64,000 nucleotides of DNA from Nostoc foliaceum FACHB-393 (GTDB lineage Bacteria > Cyanobacteriota > Cyanobacteriia > Cyanobacteriales > Nostocaceae): the NCBI RefSeq assembly GCF_014698505.1, contig NZ_JACJTD010000004.1, positions 235,089-299,088 of the forward strand. The letters run 5' to 3'. The notes under the pieces were generated by a model, which was not told the DNA's origin, searched no databases, and worked only from the letters and a program-made list of their open reading frames with translations. A program made the position numbers and the translations under genes. This document shows positions 7,985 through 16,773 of this stretch, in pieces (the first letter of the stretch is position 1; each line of letters begins with the position of its first letter).

Positions 7985-10768
7985 ATGACATTTACTAATA
8001 AACCAAACGGGTTGCAGCAAAGCTTAGATCAAGAAAGTTTACTGCACCGGATGATAAAACAGATCAGGCGATCGCTCGACCTCCAAGAGATATTAACGAC
8101 TACCGTTAGCCAAGTGCGTTTATTTTTGGGTGCAGATCGGGTAAAAATATATCGTTTTGATACTGATGGTACCGGTGAAGTCATTGCTGAATCTATCCAT
8201 GAGCAACGTCTGCCATCCTTATTGGGGCAGCGCTTCCCATCTGATGATATTCCACAAGAAGCTAGGGAGATGTTTCTTTTAGCACAGCAACGTTCGATTG
8301 TGGATGTGGCAAACGGGAAGATCGGGTTATCGCCTCTACAGTCAAAAGAAACAGGCAAACGTCTACAAACTAATATCTACTATCGGCAGGTAGACCCGTG
8401 CCATATTCAATACCTAAAGGCAATGGGCGTGCAGTCTTCGTTGGTAGTGCCAATTTTAGATTGTGATCCACAAGAACAATCGGCAAAGCCTAAATTATGG
8501 GGATTGTTAGTATCTCACCAAAGTGAACCGCGAAATATTTTGAAGCGAGAACTAAAAGTATTGCAGCAAGTAGCTGACCAGGTAGCGATCGCGATCGCTC
8601 AAAGTAATCTACTCACCGCAGCCCGCGCCAAGCAAGAGCGAGAAGCTACTATTAACCGAGTTACCACACTATTGCATAAACTGCCGACAATCCAATTGCA
8701 GGGAGCGTTAGAAGAAGTTATTACTGCCTTCAATGGAGTAGGTGGCAGGCTTTACATTGAACAGAGTCTGGAACTATACACCTGGGGCGACCAACCGACA
8801 CTCCCCTACGAGTTAGATAACAGTATTATCGAACAGCATCCCATGTGGCAAAACTGGATGGCTGAGTGTAAAGAAGGTAATATTTGGGCAATATCTGACC
8901 TCTATAAAGAACCACGTTTGCGAGTTTTGGCTTTAGCATTCCGTTCTACTCAAATTCGCGGAGTCATGGTGATTCCCCTACATTACCGAGAAAAATTTAT
9001 TGGTGTATTAAGCATTTTTCGGTCTGAATTTGAAACGGAAATTTTGTGGGCGGGACGATGTGAACAAAACCGGCGACAACTGCTACCCCAGCTTTCCTTT
9101 GAGGTTTGGCGAGAGCAAAAAAAGGGGCAAGCGCCTGAGTGGAAGCCGGAAGACATCTCATTAGGGCAAGCTTTGTACGATCATTTCTCAATGGCAATTC
9201 AGCAACAGCAAATGTATAAACAGGTACAAGCCCTGAATAGCAACCTAGAACTGCGGGTGCAAGAGCAAACTTATGAACTCGAAAAATCATTACTCTTTAC
9301 TAAACTACTCAAACAAGTTACAGAGCATATTCGCCGCACATTAGACTTGCAAACAACTCTGCAATCCATCGTTCGGGAAGTTCGTCCCCTGCTAAACTCA
9401 GACCGGGTGCTGATTTTCCATCTGAAGAGTAAATCGGTGATTGTGGAAGAGATTAATGGCAATTGGCAGTCAGTTTTGGGAGTGAATGCGCCACCGGAAT
9501 GCTTTCCTGATGAGTATACCCATCTATATTATCAGGGCAGGGTACGGGCAATTAACAACGTTTCCGCAACTTCTTTAAGTGAATGTCATCGAGAGTTTTT
9601 GCAGAGTCTGCAAGTACAAGCAAACTTAATAGTTCCGATTAATATAGGTATGGAACTATGGGGGTTATTAATAGCCCATGAGTGTGAAGCTCCCAGAGAT
9701 TGGCAGGATGCAGAAATTGATTTATTGCAACAATTAGGAGATCAGGCTGCGATCGCTATTCAACAAGCGCAACTCTACGAACAAACCTGTGATGCCGAAA
9801 CTGAAGCCAGAAATCAAGCTGCACAGTTAGAGCATACCCTACATGAACTCCAAGAAACACAGACAAGATTAATTCATACCGAAAAAATGTCCGGCTTAGG
9901 ACAGTTGGTTGCGGGTGTCGCCCACGAAATCAACAACCCCGTTAACTTCATCTACGGTAATCTCTGTCACGCCAGTGACTACACCGAACAACTGCTAGAA
10001 ATTTTACGTCTTTACCAGCTACACTATCCGCACCCTCATAGTGAAATTAGCGCCGCGATCGAAGCGATCGATTTTGAATTTTTGGTAGAAGACCTCCCAA
10101 AAATCATGACCTCAATGCAAGTAGGAACCGAGCGCATCCGCTCAATAGTGCTGTCGTTACGCAATTTTTCTCGCTTGGATGAGTCTGACAACAAGCGCGT
10201 TGACATACATGAAGGCATTGACAACACCTTGTTAATTTTGCAACATCGGTTGAAAGCTAATTCTGAATTTCCAGGCATTGAGGTAATCAAAGACTATGGC
10301 AACATCCCACGGGTGGAATGCTATGCCGGCCAAATGAATCAGGTATTCATGAATATTCTTAGCAATGCCATAGATGCCCTGGTAATGGGGAATGGGAACT
10401 GGGAAATGGGAACTGGGGACAAGGAGAATAACCCAGGCCCAATGCCTAATATCCACATTTCCACTAAAATCTCAACAGACAACTCTCGTCTGTTAATTCG
10501 TTTTAGTGACAATGGGCCTGGAATGACTGAAGAGGTGAAAAAGCGAATTTTTGACCCATTTTACACTACCAAACCTGTGGGCAAGGGTACAGGGCTAGGA
10601 CTGGCAATCAGCTATCAGATTATTGTCGAAAAACATGGTGGAATAATGGAGTGCATTTCAGAACCTGGCAAAGGTACAGAGTTCTGGATTGAAATTCCCG
10701 TTAAACCTCCAGCCAAAATTAATAGTCAACCAAACGTAGAGGAGCAGGGGGAGGAACCCCATGTCTAA
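7985..10768 (+). CDS. Knotless phytochrome-like / cyanobacteriochrome hybrid histidine kinase
   Basis: Putative bilin-binding light sensor kinase, 927 residues. GAF1 (about 20-205) is phytochrome-like: it has DIP at 88-90 and, 51 residues on, Cys139-His140 in CHIQYLKAMGV, the usual bilin cysteine. The next domain (about 220-405) looks like PHY: it has a tongue with WAG (W355) and PQLSFEVW (368-375), close to the PRxSFxxW motif. There is no PAS domain before GAF1, as in Cph2-type phytochromes. A third GAF (about 435-600) has Cys506 in PECF and Cys534-His535, spaced 28 residues as in DXCF cyanobacteriochromes. A coiled coil, HisKA (His647 in GVAHEINNP) and HATPase_c (DNGPGMTEE, GKGTGLGLAI) follow. 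The start ATG follows a long AT-rich region. Cofactor and colour are not deducible. Confidence 0.8.
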   Translation: MTFTNKPNGLQQSLDQESLLHRMIKQIRRSLDLQEILTTTVSQVRLFLGADRVKIYRFDTDGTGEVIAESIHEQRLPSLLGQRFPSDDIPQEAREMFLLAQQRSIVDVANGKIGLSPLQSKETGKRLQTNIYYRQVDPCHIQYLKAMGVQSSLVVPILDCDPQEQSAKPKLWGLLVSHQSEPRNILKRELKVLQQVADQVAIAIAQSNLLTAARAKQEREATINRVTTLLHKLPTIQLQGALEEVITAFNGVGGRLYIEQSLELYTWGDQPTLPYELDNSIIEQHPMWQNWMAECKEGNIWAISDLYKEPRLRVLALAFRSTQIRGVMVIPLHYREKFIGVLSIFRSEFETEILWAGRCEQNRRQLLPQLSFEVWREQKKGQAPEWKPEDISLGQALYDHFSMAIQQQQMYKQVQALNSNLELRVQEQTYELEKSLLFTKLLKQVTEHIRRTLDLQTTLQSIVREVRPLLNSDRVLIFHLKSKSVIVEEINGNWQSVLGVNAPPECFPDEYTHLYYQGRVRAINNVSATSLSECHREFLQSLQVQANLIVPINIGMELWGLLIAHECEAPRDWQDAEIDLLQQLGDQAAIAIQQAQLYEQTCDAETEARNQAAQLEHTLHELQETQTRLIHTEKMSGLGQLVAGVAHEINNPVNFIYGNLCHASDYTEQLLEILRLYQLHYPHPHSEISAAIEAIDFEFLVEDLPKIMTSMQVGTERIRSIVLSLRNFSRLDESDNKRVDIHEGIDNTLLILQHRLKANSEFPGIEVIKDYGNIPRVECYAGQMNQVFMNILSNAIDALVMGNGNWEMGTGDKENNPGPMPNIHISTKISTDNSRLLIRFSDNGPGMTEEVKKRIFDPFYTTKPVGKGTGLGLAISYQIIVEKHGGIMECISEPGKGTEFWIEIPVKPPAKINSQPNVEEQGEEPHV

Positions 10769-11414
10769 AACCAATTTGCATTAACTTGGCTCTAGATGAT
10801 GGCACTAATACCACGCAAATCGATTTTTCAGAATATTACAAAATGTTAGTTTCAAAACTTAAAATTTGAATTAGTAATTACTGAATTCATCCCAAAGTGT
10901 GATGATAAAACTTTTAACAATAGGCTAAAGAAAAGATTTATAAACTATATAGGGCGTGCAGTATATTGACTTGGATTAAATTGGATTAAAAATGCATCAA
11001 AAGTAAAGTTTAGTTTCAAAAAAAATCCCTCCCATCCAGAAGTGATAATCTAATAATTGAAGCTACAAAACAAGCTTCCCTGGCAGATATAACAGCTGCG
11101 TTTGAAATGTAGTAAGAGGTAAAAGACGCTGTTTAACTTACATCTGTCTCGTAAAAAGACAACAACACCCAACGCGAAAACTGCTATTTCCTCAAATATG
11201 GGAGATTAGGGGGCGCTGTAACTGATTTTTATTACTTGTTTACACAAGTGATGAAAGTTAGTACATCCCTGGCTAGTATAAACAATGAGAGGGGATAGTT
11301 CAGCGAGTAGAAGTTTGGGTGTTGTTGTGTTTAAAGATAAGTCTGAGATAGAGCTTCTTCTTGGTGTAAGATTATACGAAGTTGAATAGCGAGAAACAGT
11401 TTAAATAGCGCCTT
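10769..11414. other. Intergenic region, no clear feature
   Basis: About 645 bp, AT-rich. A short open stretch (about 11024-11113) reads like coding sequence (KSLPSRSDNLIIEATKQ..., ending in TAG) but lacks a start in frame, so at most it is a gene remnant. No hairpin or repeat stands out. Confidence 0.35.
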
Positions 11415-12185
11415 ATGTCAATTATTGCGCTCAGAGCGTGGTATCTACAGGATTACGAACCGATTCCAGAACTGGAAAAACGTCCGCCAGACATTCGCTT
11501 AAGCAAAAAAAGCCTGCTGAGATCAGCATTGCGAGCAGACTTTTTGGAAGAAAGCGACGAAGTTAAGAAATCAACTTGGTTTGGTCGCTATCTGGAAGGG
11601 GAAAATATTGAATTTTATATTGAAGGTAGTGGTGGCTATAGTGTCGCTAACATTGACTTAATTAGTCATGAAATTTATTTCACTAAGCAGGCGGTGTTGG
11701 CTCAGTTAGAACCAACAATTTTTTTGTGCTATCAAACTGAGTATGCCGCAGCCACGAATGTTTTGAGAGAAGAACTGCGAAAAAGTTTAGACAATTTAAA
11801 CTTGCGATCGCGCCTTCCTCTAACATTAGTAGAATCCTCTCGCCCTAGTGGTGCACCTGTACGGATTAACCGCACGATCATGCGGAAAATCCGTAAGAGT
11901 TTGTTATTTATCGCTGACACCACGCCCATCGCTAGTATTGATGGTAAAGAAGCCCCCCAATTAATTCCCAGTCCAAATGTCTGTATTGAGATTGGCTATG
12001 CCATCCAAAGTAAGCGGTCTGAACAGATTCTACTAGCGCACATGCAACGCCCAGACTTTGAAGGGCAATTTCCCTTCGACTTACCGACGCAGCAAATTTT
12101 GCAATTCCAAGACACCACAGAACTAAATAAAATCCTGACAGGGACGATTCAAAACCAGCTAGCCCGATTCAAATTGTTTTTTTGA
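11415..12185 (+). CDS. TIR-like nucleotide-binding domain protein
   Basis: 256 residues. The C-terminal part (about 95-245) resembles the TIR-like nucleotide-binding family of Pfam PF10137 (CAP12/Pycsar-type and related): a start strand IFLCYQTEY, a middle SLLFIADTTP, then PNVCIEIGYAIQSK, which matches the P-NV-E-GYA motif carrying the conserved glutamate, and a late FPFDLPTQQILQF. The N-terminal 90 residues are not recognised. Many relatives hydrolyse NAD or bind cyclic nucleotides in defence systems, but no CD-NTase or other defence partner lies nearby, so a defence role is only a possibility. It could also be a housekeeping nucleotide sensor. Confidence 0.55.
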   Translation: MSIIALRAWYLQDYEPIPELEKRPPDIRLSKKSLLRSALRADFLEESDEVKKSTWFGRYLEGENIEFYIEGSGGYSVANIDLISHEIYFTKQAVLAQLEPTIFLCYQTEYAAATNVLREELRKSLDNLNLRSRLPLTLVESSRPSGAPVRINRTIMRKIRKSLLFIADTTPIASIDGKEAPQLIPSPNVCIEIGYAIQSKRSEQILLAHMQRPDFEGQFPFDLPTQQILQFQDTTELNKILTGTIQNQLARFKLFF

Positions 12186-12202
12186 GCAATCCGCGATCTC
12201 AC

Positions 12203-13060
12203 TCAAAATAAACGAACCGGTTTATCTTCTAGCCCAGAAGTAATCGAACTCACCCGATCAACCACAGAAATCATGTATTTATAATCTGGTACTTGTCCAT
12301 TGGGTACATACCCCACTTCTTGAGCCAAAGCTGAAGGCGCATCGCTCATTACTTTGCGGATGAACTCTTGACGGTTACGTTCTACATTAGGCCCAATCAA
12401 GACTACACCTAATGGTACATAGTGAGGGTCTTTAAATAGGATGCGGAATTCGGTTGGGGCCAACTGTGAACCGTAGAGAGCCAATTCCGCCTCCGAGACA
12501 GCACAGGCGATCGCTTTTCCTTGAGCCACCAATTCTAAAGCGGCTTTGGGCGTGGGTGCAAATAAGATATCAGCTAGTGTTGTACCATAAAGATTGTAAA
12601 GTGGAAAATAATATCCTGTTGCTGAACCTAACTGACCTAAAGCTAATGTTTGACCTTGCAGCTGTTTCAACTCGGTGATCGGACTTTCTTTGCGAACAAC
12701 GAAGATTGAGCGCAAATTATTAATACCTATTAAAGGAAATAAGGGAATATATTGGTAGCGTGCGATCGCAATAGCGGCTAAACCCGGTGGAGCAAATACC
12801 AATGACCAAGCACGAGCCTCAAGGCGCTCAATGGCTTTGTTTTCATTAAAAGCAGGCTCTAGCTGAATATATGCATTTGTTTTTTCACCCAAGTAACTAT
12901 TGAATTTAGCATATTGGTTAATTATCTGTTCGCCTCCACCATAATTAATAACACCAACAGTTAACGTGCCCTCAAACTGCTTTCGTGGTTGGCAGGCGGT
13001 AAATGTCAAACCTAGCAGATGAAACAGAAATAAACGACGGGGAAATAGCAAAAACATCAC
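12203..13060 (-). CDS. PhnD-like phosphate/phosphonate-type substrate-binding lipoprotein
   Basis: Periplasmic solute-binding protein of the PhnD/SsuA2-like fold, 285 residues. A hydrophobic N-terminus ends in a lipobox-like sequence (LLGLTFTAC, Cys at about 23). The mature part begins TLTVGVINYGGG and has the usual PhnD pattern of two alpha/beta lobes (LVFAPPGLAAIAI, LQGQTLALGQLGSATGYYFP). No ABC permease or ATPase gene is adjacent. The gene is divergent from the haem-sensor-like gene at 13239 across 178 bp. Such orphan PhnD proteins often act as sensor partners of membrane receptors, which may apply here. The ligand is unknown. Confidence 0.72.
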   Translation of the reverse strand: MMFLLFPRRLFLFHLLGLTFTACQPRKQFEGTLTVGVINYGGGEQIINQYAKFNSYLGEKTNAYIQLEPAFNENKAIERLEARAWSLVFAPPGLAAIAIARYQYIPLFPLIGINNLRSIFVVRKESPITELKQLQGQTLALGQLGSATGYYFPLYNLYGTTLADILFAPTPKAALELVAQGKAIACAVSEAELALYGSQLAPTEFRILFKDPHYVPLGVVLIGPNVERNRQEFIRKVMSDAPSALAQEVGYVPNGQVPDYKYMISVVDRVSSITSGLEDKPVRLF

Positions 13061-13238
13061 TAATTATGGTTAAGGAAATAACTGGGCTTTCAGGATTAAT
13101 TTAGATAATTTTTACTGCCGCCTAAATAGGTTATATTGCAGCAAATAATTAACATTTATTTAAATATTGTTGAGATGCTTTCTAACAAGTATAAATAAAT
13201 ATTAGACAAACTCAGAGACAACCTTCGTTGGTTAGGTT

Positions 13239-14153
13239 ATGTTAAACAACTTTACGTTAAAAAACTTAAAAATAGGTGCTAAATTTAACTTACTTTTAAT
13301 ATTAGTTTTCATAGTTAGTATTTTGGGAAGTGGCATTGCCTTATCCAGTGTACTTCAGGGGAGAGCGCAAAATGAAGTAACTTCTCAAGCGCAGATTCTC
13401 ATCCAAATGGTGAACGCGGTTAGAAACTATACACAGAATCGGATCGATCCCTTGTTAGCACCTACACTAGAAACCAACCCAACGTTCATGCCGGAAATAG
13501 TACCAACTTTTTCTTCTAAAGAGGTTTTTGAAAATTTTCGGAAAAAGCCTGAATATAAAAACTTTTTTCATAAGGATGCAACACTTAATCCAACTAATTT
13601 AGCGGATAAAGCTGATAATTTTGAAACTCAACTTGTAGAGCGTTTTCGCAACGAACCTAATACTTTAGAAATTACAGGCTTTCGTAACTTGTCAGAAAAC
13701 GAAGTATTTTACATTGCGCGACCACTAAAGATTACACAGCAGCAATGTCTGCGGTGTCATTCTACACCAGATCAGGCTCCTAAGAGTCAGTTGGCAACTT
13801 ATGGCTCGGAAAATGGTTTTGGCTGGCAACTCAATCAGATTGTTTCTGCCCAAATAATCTCTGTTCCTTCTGAAGAGATTTTTGCTAATGCCAAACGGAC
13901 TTGGATATTGATAATGGCACTTTTAATTGCTATCTTTGCGATCGTAGTTTTCTTAATTAACTTTTTAATCAAAAAGTACGTGATTCAGCGCATCAGAAGA
14001 ATAGAGAAAATCGCTCAAAAAGTTAGCATTGGTGATATGAGCGCTGATTTTGAAGAAAGTTCTAATGATGAAATTGGCGGTTTAGCAGAAGCATTTAATC
14101 GGATGAAAGCTAGCTTAAAAATAGCTATGGAGATGTTGAATAACCAGAGCTAA
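13239..14153 (+). CDS. Membrane sensor with Tll0287-like (DUF3365) haem domain and HAMP, no output domain
   Basis: 304 residues. TM helix 1 (about 17-37, FNLLLILVFIVSILGSGIAL) leads to an extracytoplasmic domain containing CLRCHSTPDQAP, a CxxCH c-type haem motif, with the surrounding pattern of the Tll0287-like/DUF3365 family. TM helix 2 (about 226-248) is followed by a HAMP domain (RIRRIEKIAQKVSIGDMSADF...ADEIGGLAEAFNRM type). The protein stops after HAMP: no kinase, cyclase or methyl-accepting domain follows, and the next gene is on the other strand. It may signal to a separate partner, or be a truncated receptor. Divergent from the PhnD-like gene. Domain calls are good, function inferred. 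Confidence 0.75.
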   Translation: MLNNFTLKNLKIGAKFNLLLILVFIVSILGSGIALSSVLQGRAQNEVTSQAQILIQMVNAVRNYTQNRIDPLLAPTLETNPTFMPEIVPTFSSKEVFENFRKKPEYKNFFHKDATLNPTNLADKADNFETQLVERFRNEPNTLEITGFRNLSENEVFYIARPLKITQQQCLRCHSTPDQAPKSQLATYGSENGFGWQLNQIVSAQIISVPSEEIFANAKRTWILIMALLIAIFAIVVFLINFLIKKYVIQRIRRIEKIAQKVSIGDMSADFEESSNDEIGGLAEAFNRMKASLKIAMEMLNNQS

Positions 14154-14158
14154 GAATT

Positions 14159-14189
14159 AATTCGTAATTCGTAATTCGTAATTCGTAAT
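14159..14189. repeat. Heptanucleotide tandem repeat (ATTCGTA)n
   Basis: About four copies of ATTCGTA directly after the stop codon of the Tll0287/HAMP gene. The same heptamer recurs at about 4121, 14360, 31678, 43127 and (complement) 50648. These are the short tandemly repeated repetitive sequences known from heterocystous cyanobacteria. Confidence 0.85.
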
Positions 14190-14397
14190 GACGCTCTTGC
14201 TAGCTTGGTTCCCCGCAGGGGTAATACCAATTCACAAAAATCCTGATACATACATATAGATTTCTCGGAGGGGCATGGCAATGCCATGCCCTTACCAGCG
14301 TATTTGTACCATTATTAAAGTAAAATGGTATAAGCGGATTCCTTCGCACTACGTTAACGTAATTCGTAATTTATGGATAGAAAAATGCAATAAAAAA

Positions 14398-15777
14398 TTA
14401 TGAAAGTAGGCGCTGCTGAAATTGCAAAGCTTTTTGAGAATCGGGAATTTGTGATGCTAAAATTTTTACAAATTCTGCACGAGAAACTTGTCCAGAAGAC
14501 CTCACAGCTTTTTGAACTAGGAACTTAGCTATTGGGCCAATTAAATCAGCTAACTCTCGCTCACACTGATTCACAAAACTATCGCTGATTGCTTGAGGTT
14601 CTTGACTTGGTAAATTATTGAACTTTATTTCAGATTTAACAGTAAGTTCCTGTAGTAGAGTAGGTTTTTCTAAAAGGAATATTGTTTTCTTCTTAAAATC
14701 CATTTGTTGATTTACTCTAAGATGAAGCGCCAATTGACTAATCAATTCTTCGCAGTTGGGCGCTGATGCCGCAACTTGTCGTAGTAATCTTGAGGCCACG
14801 GGGCCAACAAATTCCAAAAGAATTGTTTCCAACCGACTGTAATTTTCTGGAGACAGAATAGAAGCAGGCGGATACCCAATTGAGTTTTGTTGAGAAAGTG
14901 AAGCTTGAGGCGGTTGTGTAGAAAATGATGGTTGAAGTGATTGTTCTTCTACTCTAGTATCGAGATGTTTCAGCAGCCCTAGAACTTCAGCAGCAGACTG
15001 ATAGCGCTGTTTAAAGTGGTGTAGCACCATCTTTGATAGCACAGATGCCAACTCAGAACTGACGTTAGCTTGATGCTGCCAATAAATTTCTCCTGTATCT
15101 GGGTCTTCCTCAAAGTTTATAGGATGTAACCCTGTCAGCGATTGAATAGCAATAATGCCCAAAGAATAAATATCGCTGTTGGGGCGGGGCTTGCCTTGCC
15201 CCTGTTCTGTAGACATATATCCTGGGGTACCAATGATAATAGTAGCCCCCGTGCGCCCTGGAACTGTAAGCAGTTGAGTTTGGACTTGTTTGACTGCGCC
15301 AAAGTCAATCAGCACTAACTTGCCGTCTTGTTGCCGCCTGATTATATTGTCCGGCTTGATATCTCGATGGATAACGTTGTGGCTGTGAATAAATTGCAGA
15401 ATACCCAAGACCTGTTGGAGCAGTTGAATTACTTTCTCTTCTGTCCAAGGTTGATTGGGGAACAGTTCCGCTTTTAGAGTATGCCCTTCAATGAACTCTT
15501 GCACCAAGAAGAACTCTTGATTGTCTTCAAAATAAGCTAAAAGCCGAGGTATCTGGTCATGATTACCCAATAGTTCTAGTGTTTCTGCCTCACTAGTAAA
15601 TAGCCGTCTAGCAGTTTCGAGAAATTCAGGGCTACGAGTGACGGGCTTGAGGTGTTTGACAACGCATTTCGGGAAACCTGGGCGATGGGTATCTTGGGCA
15701 ACGTAGGTTTGACCGAATCCACCTCCACCTAAGACTTGAAGGACTTGGTAACGTCCGTCTAATAATTGTCCTAACAT
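14398..15777 (-). CDS. Serine/threonine protein kinase with duplicated C-terminal module
   Basis: Hanks-type kinase of 459 residues, soluble (no TM helix). The kinase domain (about 1-270) is complete: glycine loop LGGGGFGQTYVA, VVKHLKP lysine, HRDIKPDNII catalytic loop, DFGAVKQV, and GTPGYMSTEQ in place of APE. After a Gln/Ser-rich linker, residues about 313-459 contain two related segments, EFVGPVASRLLRQVA and DLIGPIAKFLVQKAV, each followed by a helical stretch; this looks like an internal duplication seen in cyanobacterial kinases. Target unknown. It neighbours a DUF4278 gene on the same strand, 164 bp upstream, but a shared transcript is not evident. Confidence 0.9.
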   Translation of the reverse strand: MLGQLLDGRYQVLQVLGGGGFGQTYVAQDTHRPGFPKCVVKHLKPVTRSPEFLETARRLFTSEAETLELLGNHDQIPRLLAYFEDNQEFFLVQEFIEGHTLKAELFPNQPWTEEKVIQLLQQVLGILQFIHSHNVIHRDIKPDNIIRRQQDGKLVLIDFGAVKQVQTQLLTVPGRTGATIIIGTPGYMSTEQGQGKPRPNSDIYSLGIIAIQSLTGLHPINFEEDPDTGEIYWQHQANVSSELASVLSKMVLHHFKQRYQSAAEVLGLLKHLDTRVEEQSLQPSFSTQPPQASLSQQNSIGYPPASILSPENYSRLETILLEFVGPVASRLLRQVAASAPNCEELISQLALHLRVNQQMDFKKKTIFLLEKPTLLQELTVKSEIKFNNLPSQEPQAISDSFVNQCERELADLIGPIAKFLVQKAVRSSGQVSRAEFVKILASQIPDSQKALQFQQRLLS

Positions 15778-15941
15778 TGTGTCACTTGCCTAAGTCCTCA
15801 AATTAATCTTGGCACAACTACCAGCTTTGGCAAGGTTTGGTGAGAAAGAAAGTAGATAGTGCTGAAATTTCAAGCTTTTTCGAGGATTCTACTACAAGTT
15901 CATGACTCCCTAAACTCCATCTCGGCTTGCTGCCTGCCATA

Positions 15942-16247
15942 TTATTGTTGAAGCTTTAATTCCTCGGAAAACGGCAATACTGCAACTTTTGAAGTACTTG
16001 CTGGTTCAGAGACTGCGGTAACTTCTCTCTGTGCAGTTTTATTTACAAAGTAAGTGATTCCTCTAAAGCTCAATTTATAGGCTACTTGTGGTAGAGTAGC
16101 TTCCGCCACTTTGGATTTTGGATCAACACGATAGGTAATGCCACGGTACATCAGATTATGATCTGGCACAAATGGCTGTTCTACTTTTCTGCTGCCAACT
16201 TTGTTTAGGTCATATTCGTAGCTCAAACCACGATAGTAAAGTTTCAT
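15942..16247 (-). CDS. DUF4278 protein with three YRGxxY repeats
   Basis: 101 residues. Three copies of a short motif: YYRGLSYEYD at the N-terminus, MYRGITYRVD near residue 33 and SFRGITYFVN near 59, the signature of the cyanobacterial DUF4278 family. The Ser/Val-rich C-terminus shows no motif. Just upstream of the start is GGAGGCAAAAATTATG with a strong ribosome-binding site. Function of the family is unknown; small size and strong RBS suggest an abundant or stress-responsive protein, which is inference. Confidence 0.85.
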   Translation of the reverse strand: MKLYYRGLSYEYDLNKVGSRKVEQPFVPDHNLMYRGITYRVDPKSKVAEATLPQVAYKLSFRGITYFVNKTAQREVTAVSEPASTSKVAVLPFSEELKLQQ

Positions 16248-16518
16248 AATTTTTGCCTCCTGATTAACTGTTGTTCAACAATGCCAATGACTTATCAGAA
16301 GTTGATTGGAGAGTTATGCAACAGCTCAAGTCAACTTACACTTTTTAAGGAACTGGTTAAAGGATTAGCCGTCTAGAGTGAAGAGTCATTGGGTATGGGG
16401 CATTGGGCATGGGCTATTGGTTATTCTCTTTGTCCCCCTGCTCCCGTATGCTTACCCTTTTCATTCGGGGGTTACGTGGTTAACAATGGGTTGAATGTTT
16501 TTCAAATGATTCAATCTT

Positions 16519-16773
16519 ATGGCTAGAACTCCAAATGAATATGCCGTATACCTCCTACTGGAAAGCGGCCACCGAGAAGAAGTACGTTTTCCTACGATTC
16601 AAGAGTTTCAGAAGTGGTATAGCGGCGAACTTGTGCCAAAGTCTGCTTCTAATGACTTTATTAGCGTGCCGATCAAAAATATTCAAGGGGAATATATGGT
16701 AATACGCCCTTCTCGGATCGTGGCAATCCGGGTAGAACCAGTTTTTAGTTCCAGTGTTGAAAGATTCAACTAA
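16519..16773 (+). CDS. Conserved small protein, function unknown
   Basis: 84 residues, with no motif I can name. It starts MARTPNEYAVYLLLESGHREEV and ends with a beta-rich stretch (MVIRPSRIVAIRVEPVF). Its stop codon directly abuts the start of mltA (TAAATG), so the two are cotranscribed and probably coupled. Predicted cytoplasmic; no signal peptide. Confidence 0.65.
   Translation: MARTPNEYAVYLLLESGHREEVRFPTIQEFQKWYSGELVPKSASNDFISVPIKNIQGEYMVIRPSRIVAIRVEPVFSSSVERFN

Noticed and set aside
11024..11113. Coding-like stretch before the TIR-like gene
   Set aside because: No start codon in frame and only about 30 codons; too little to call.
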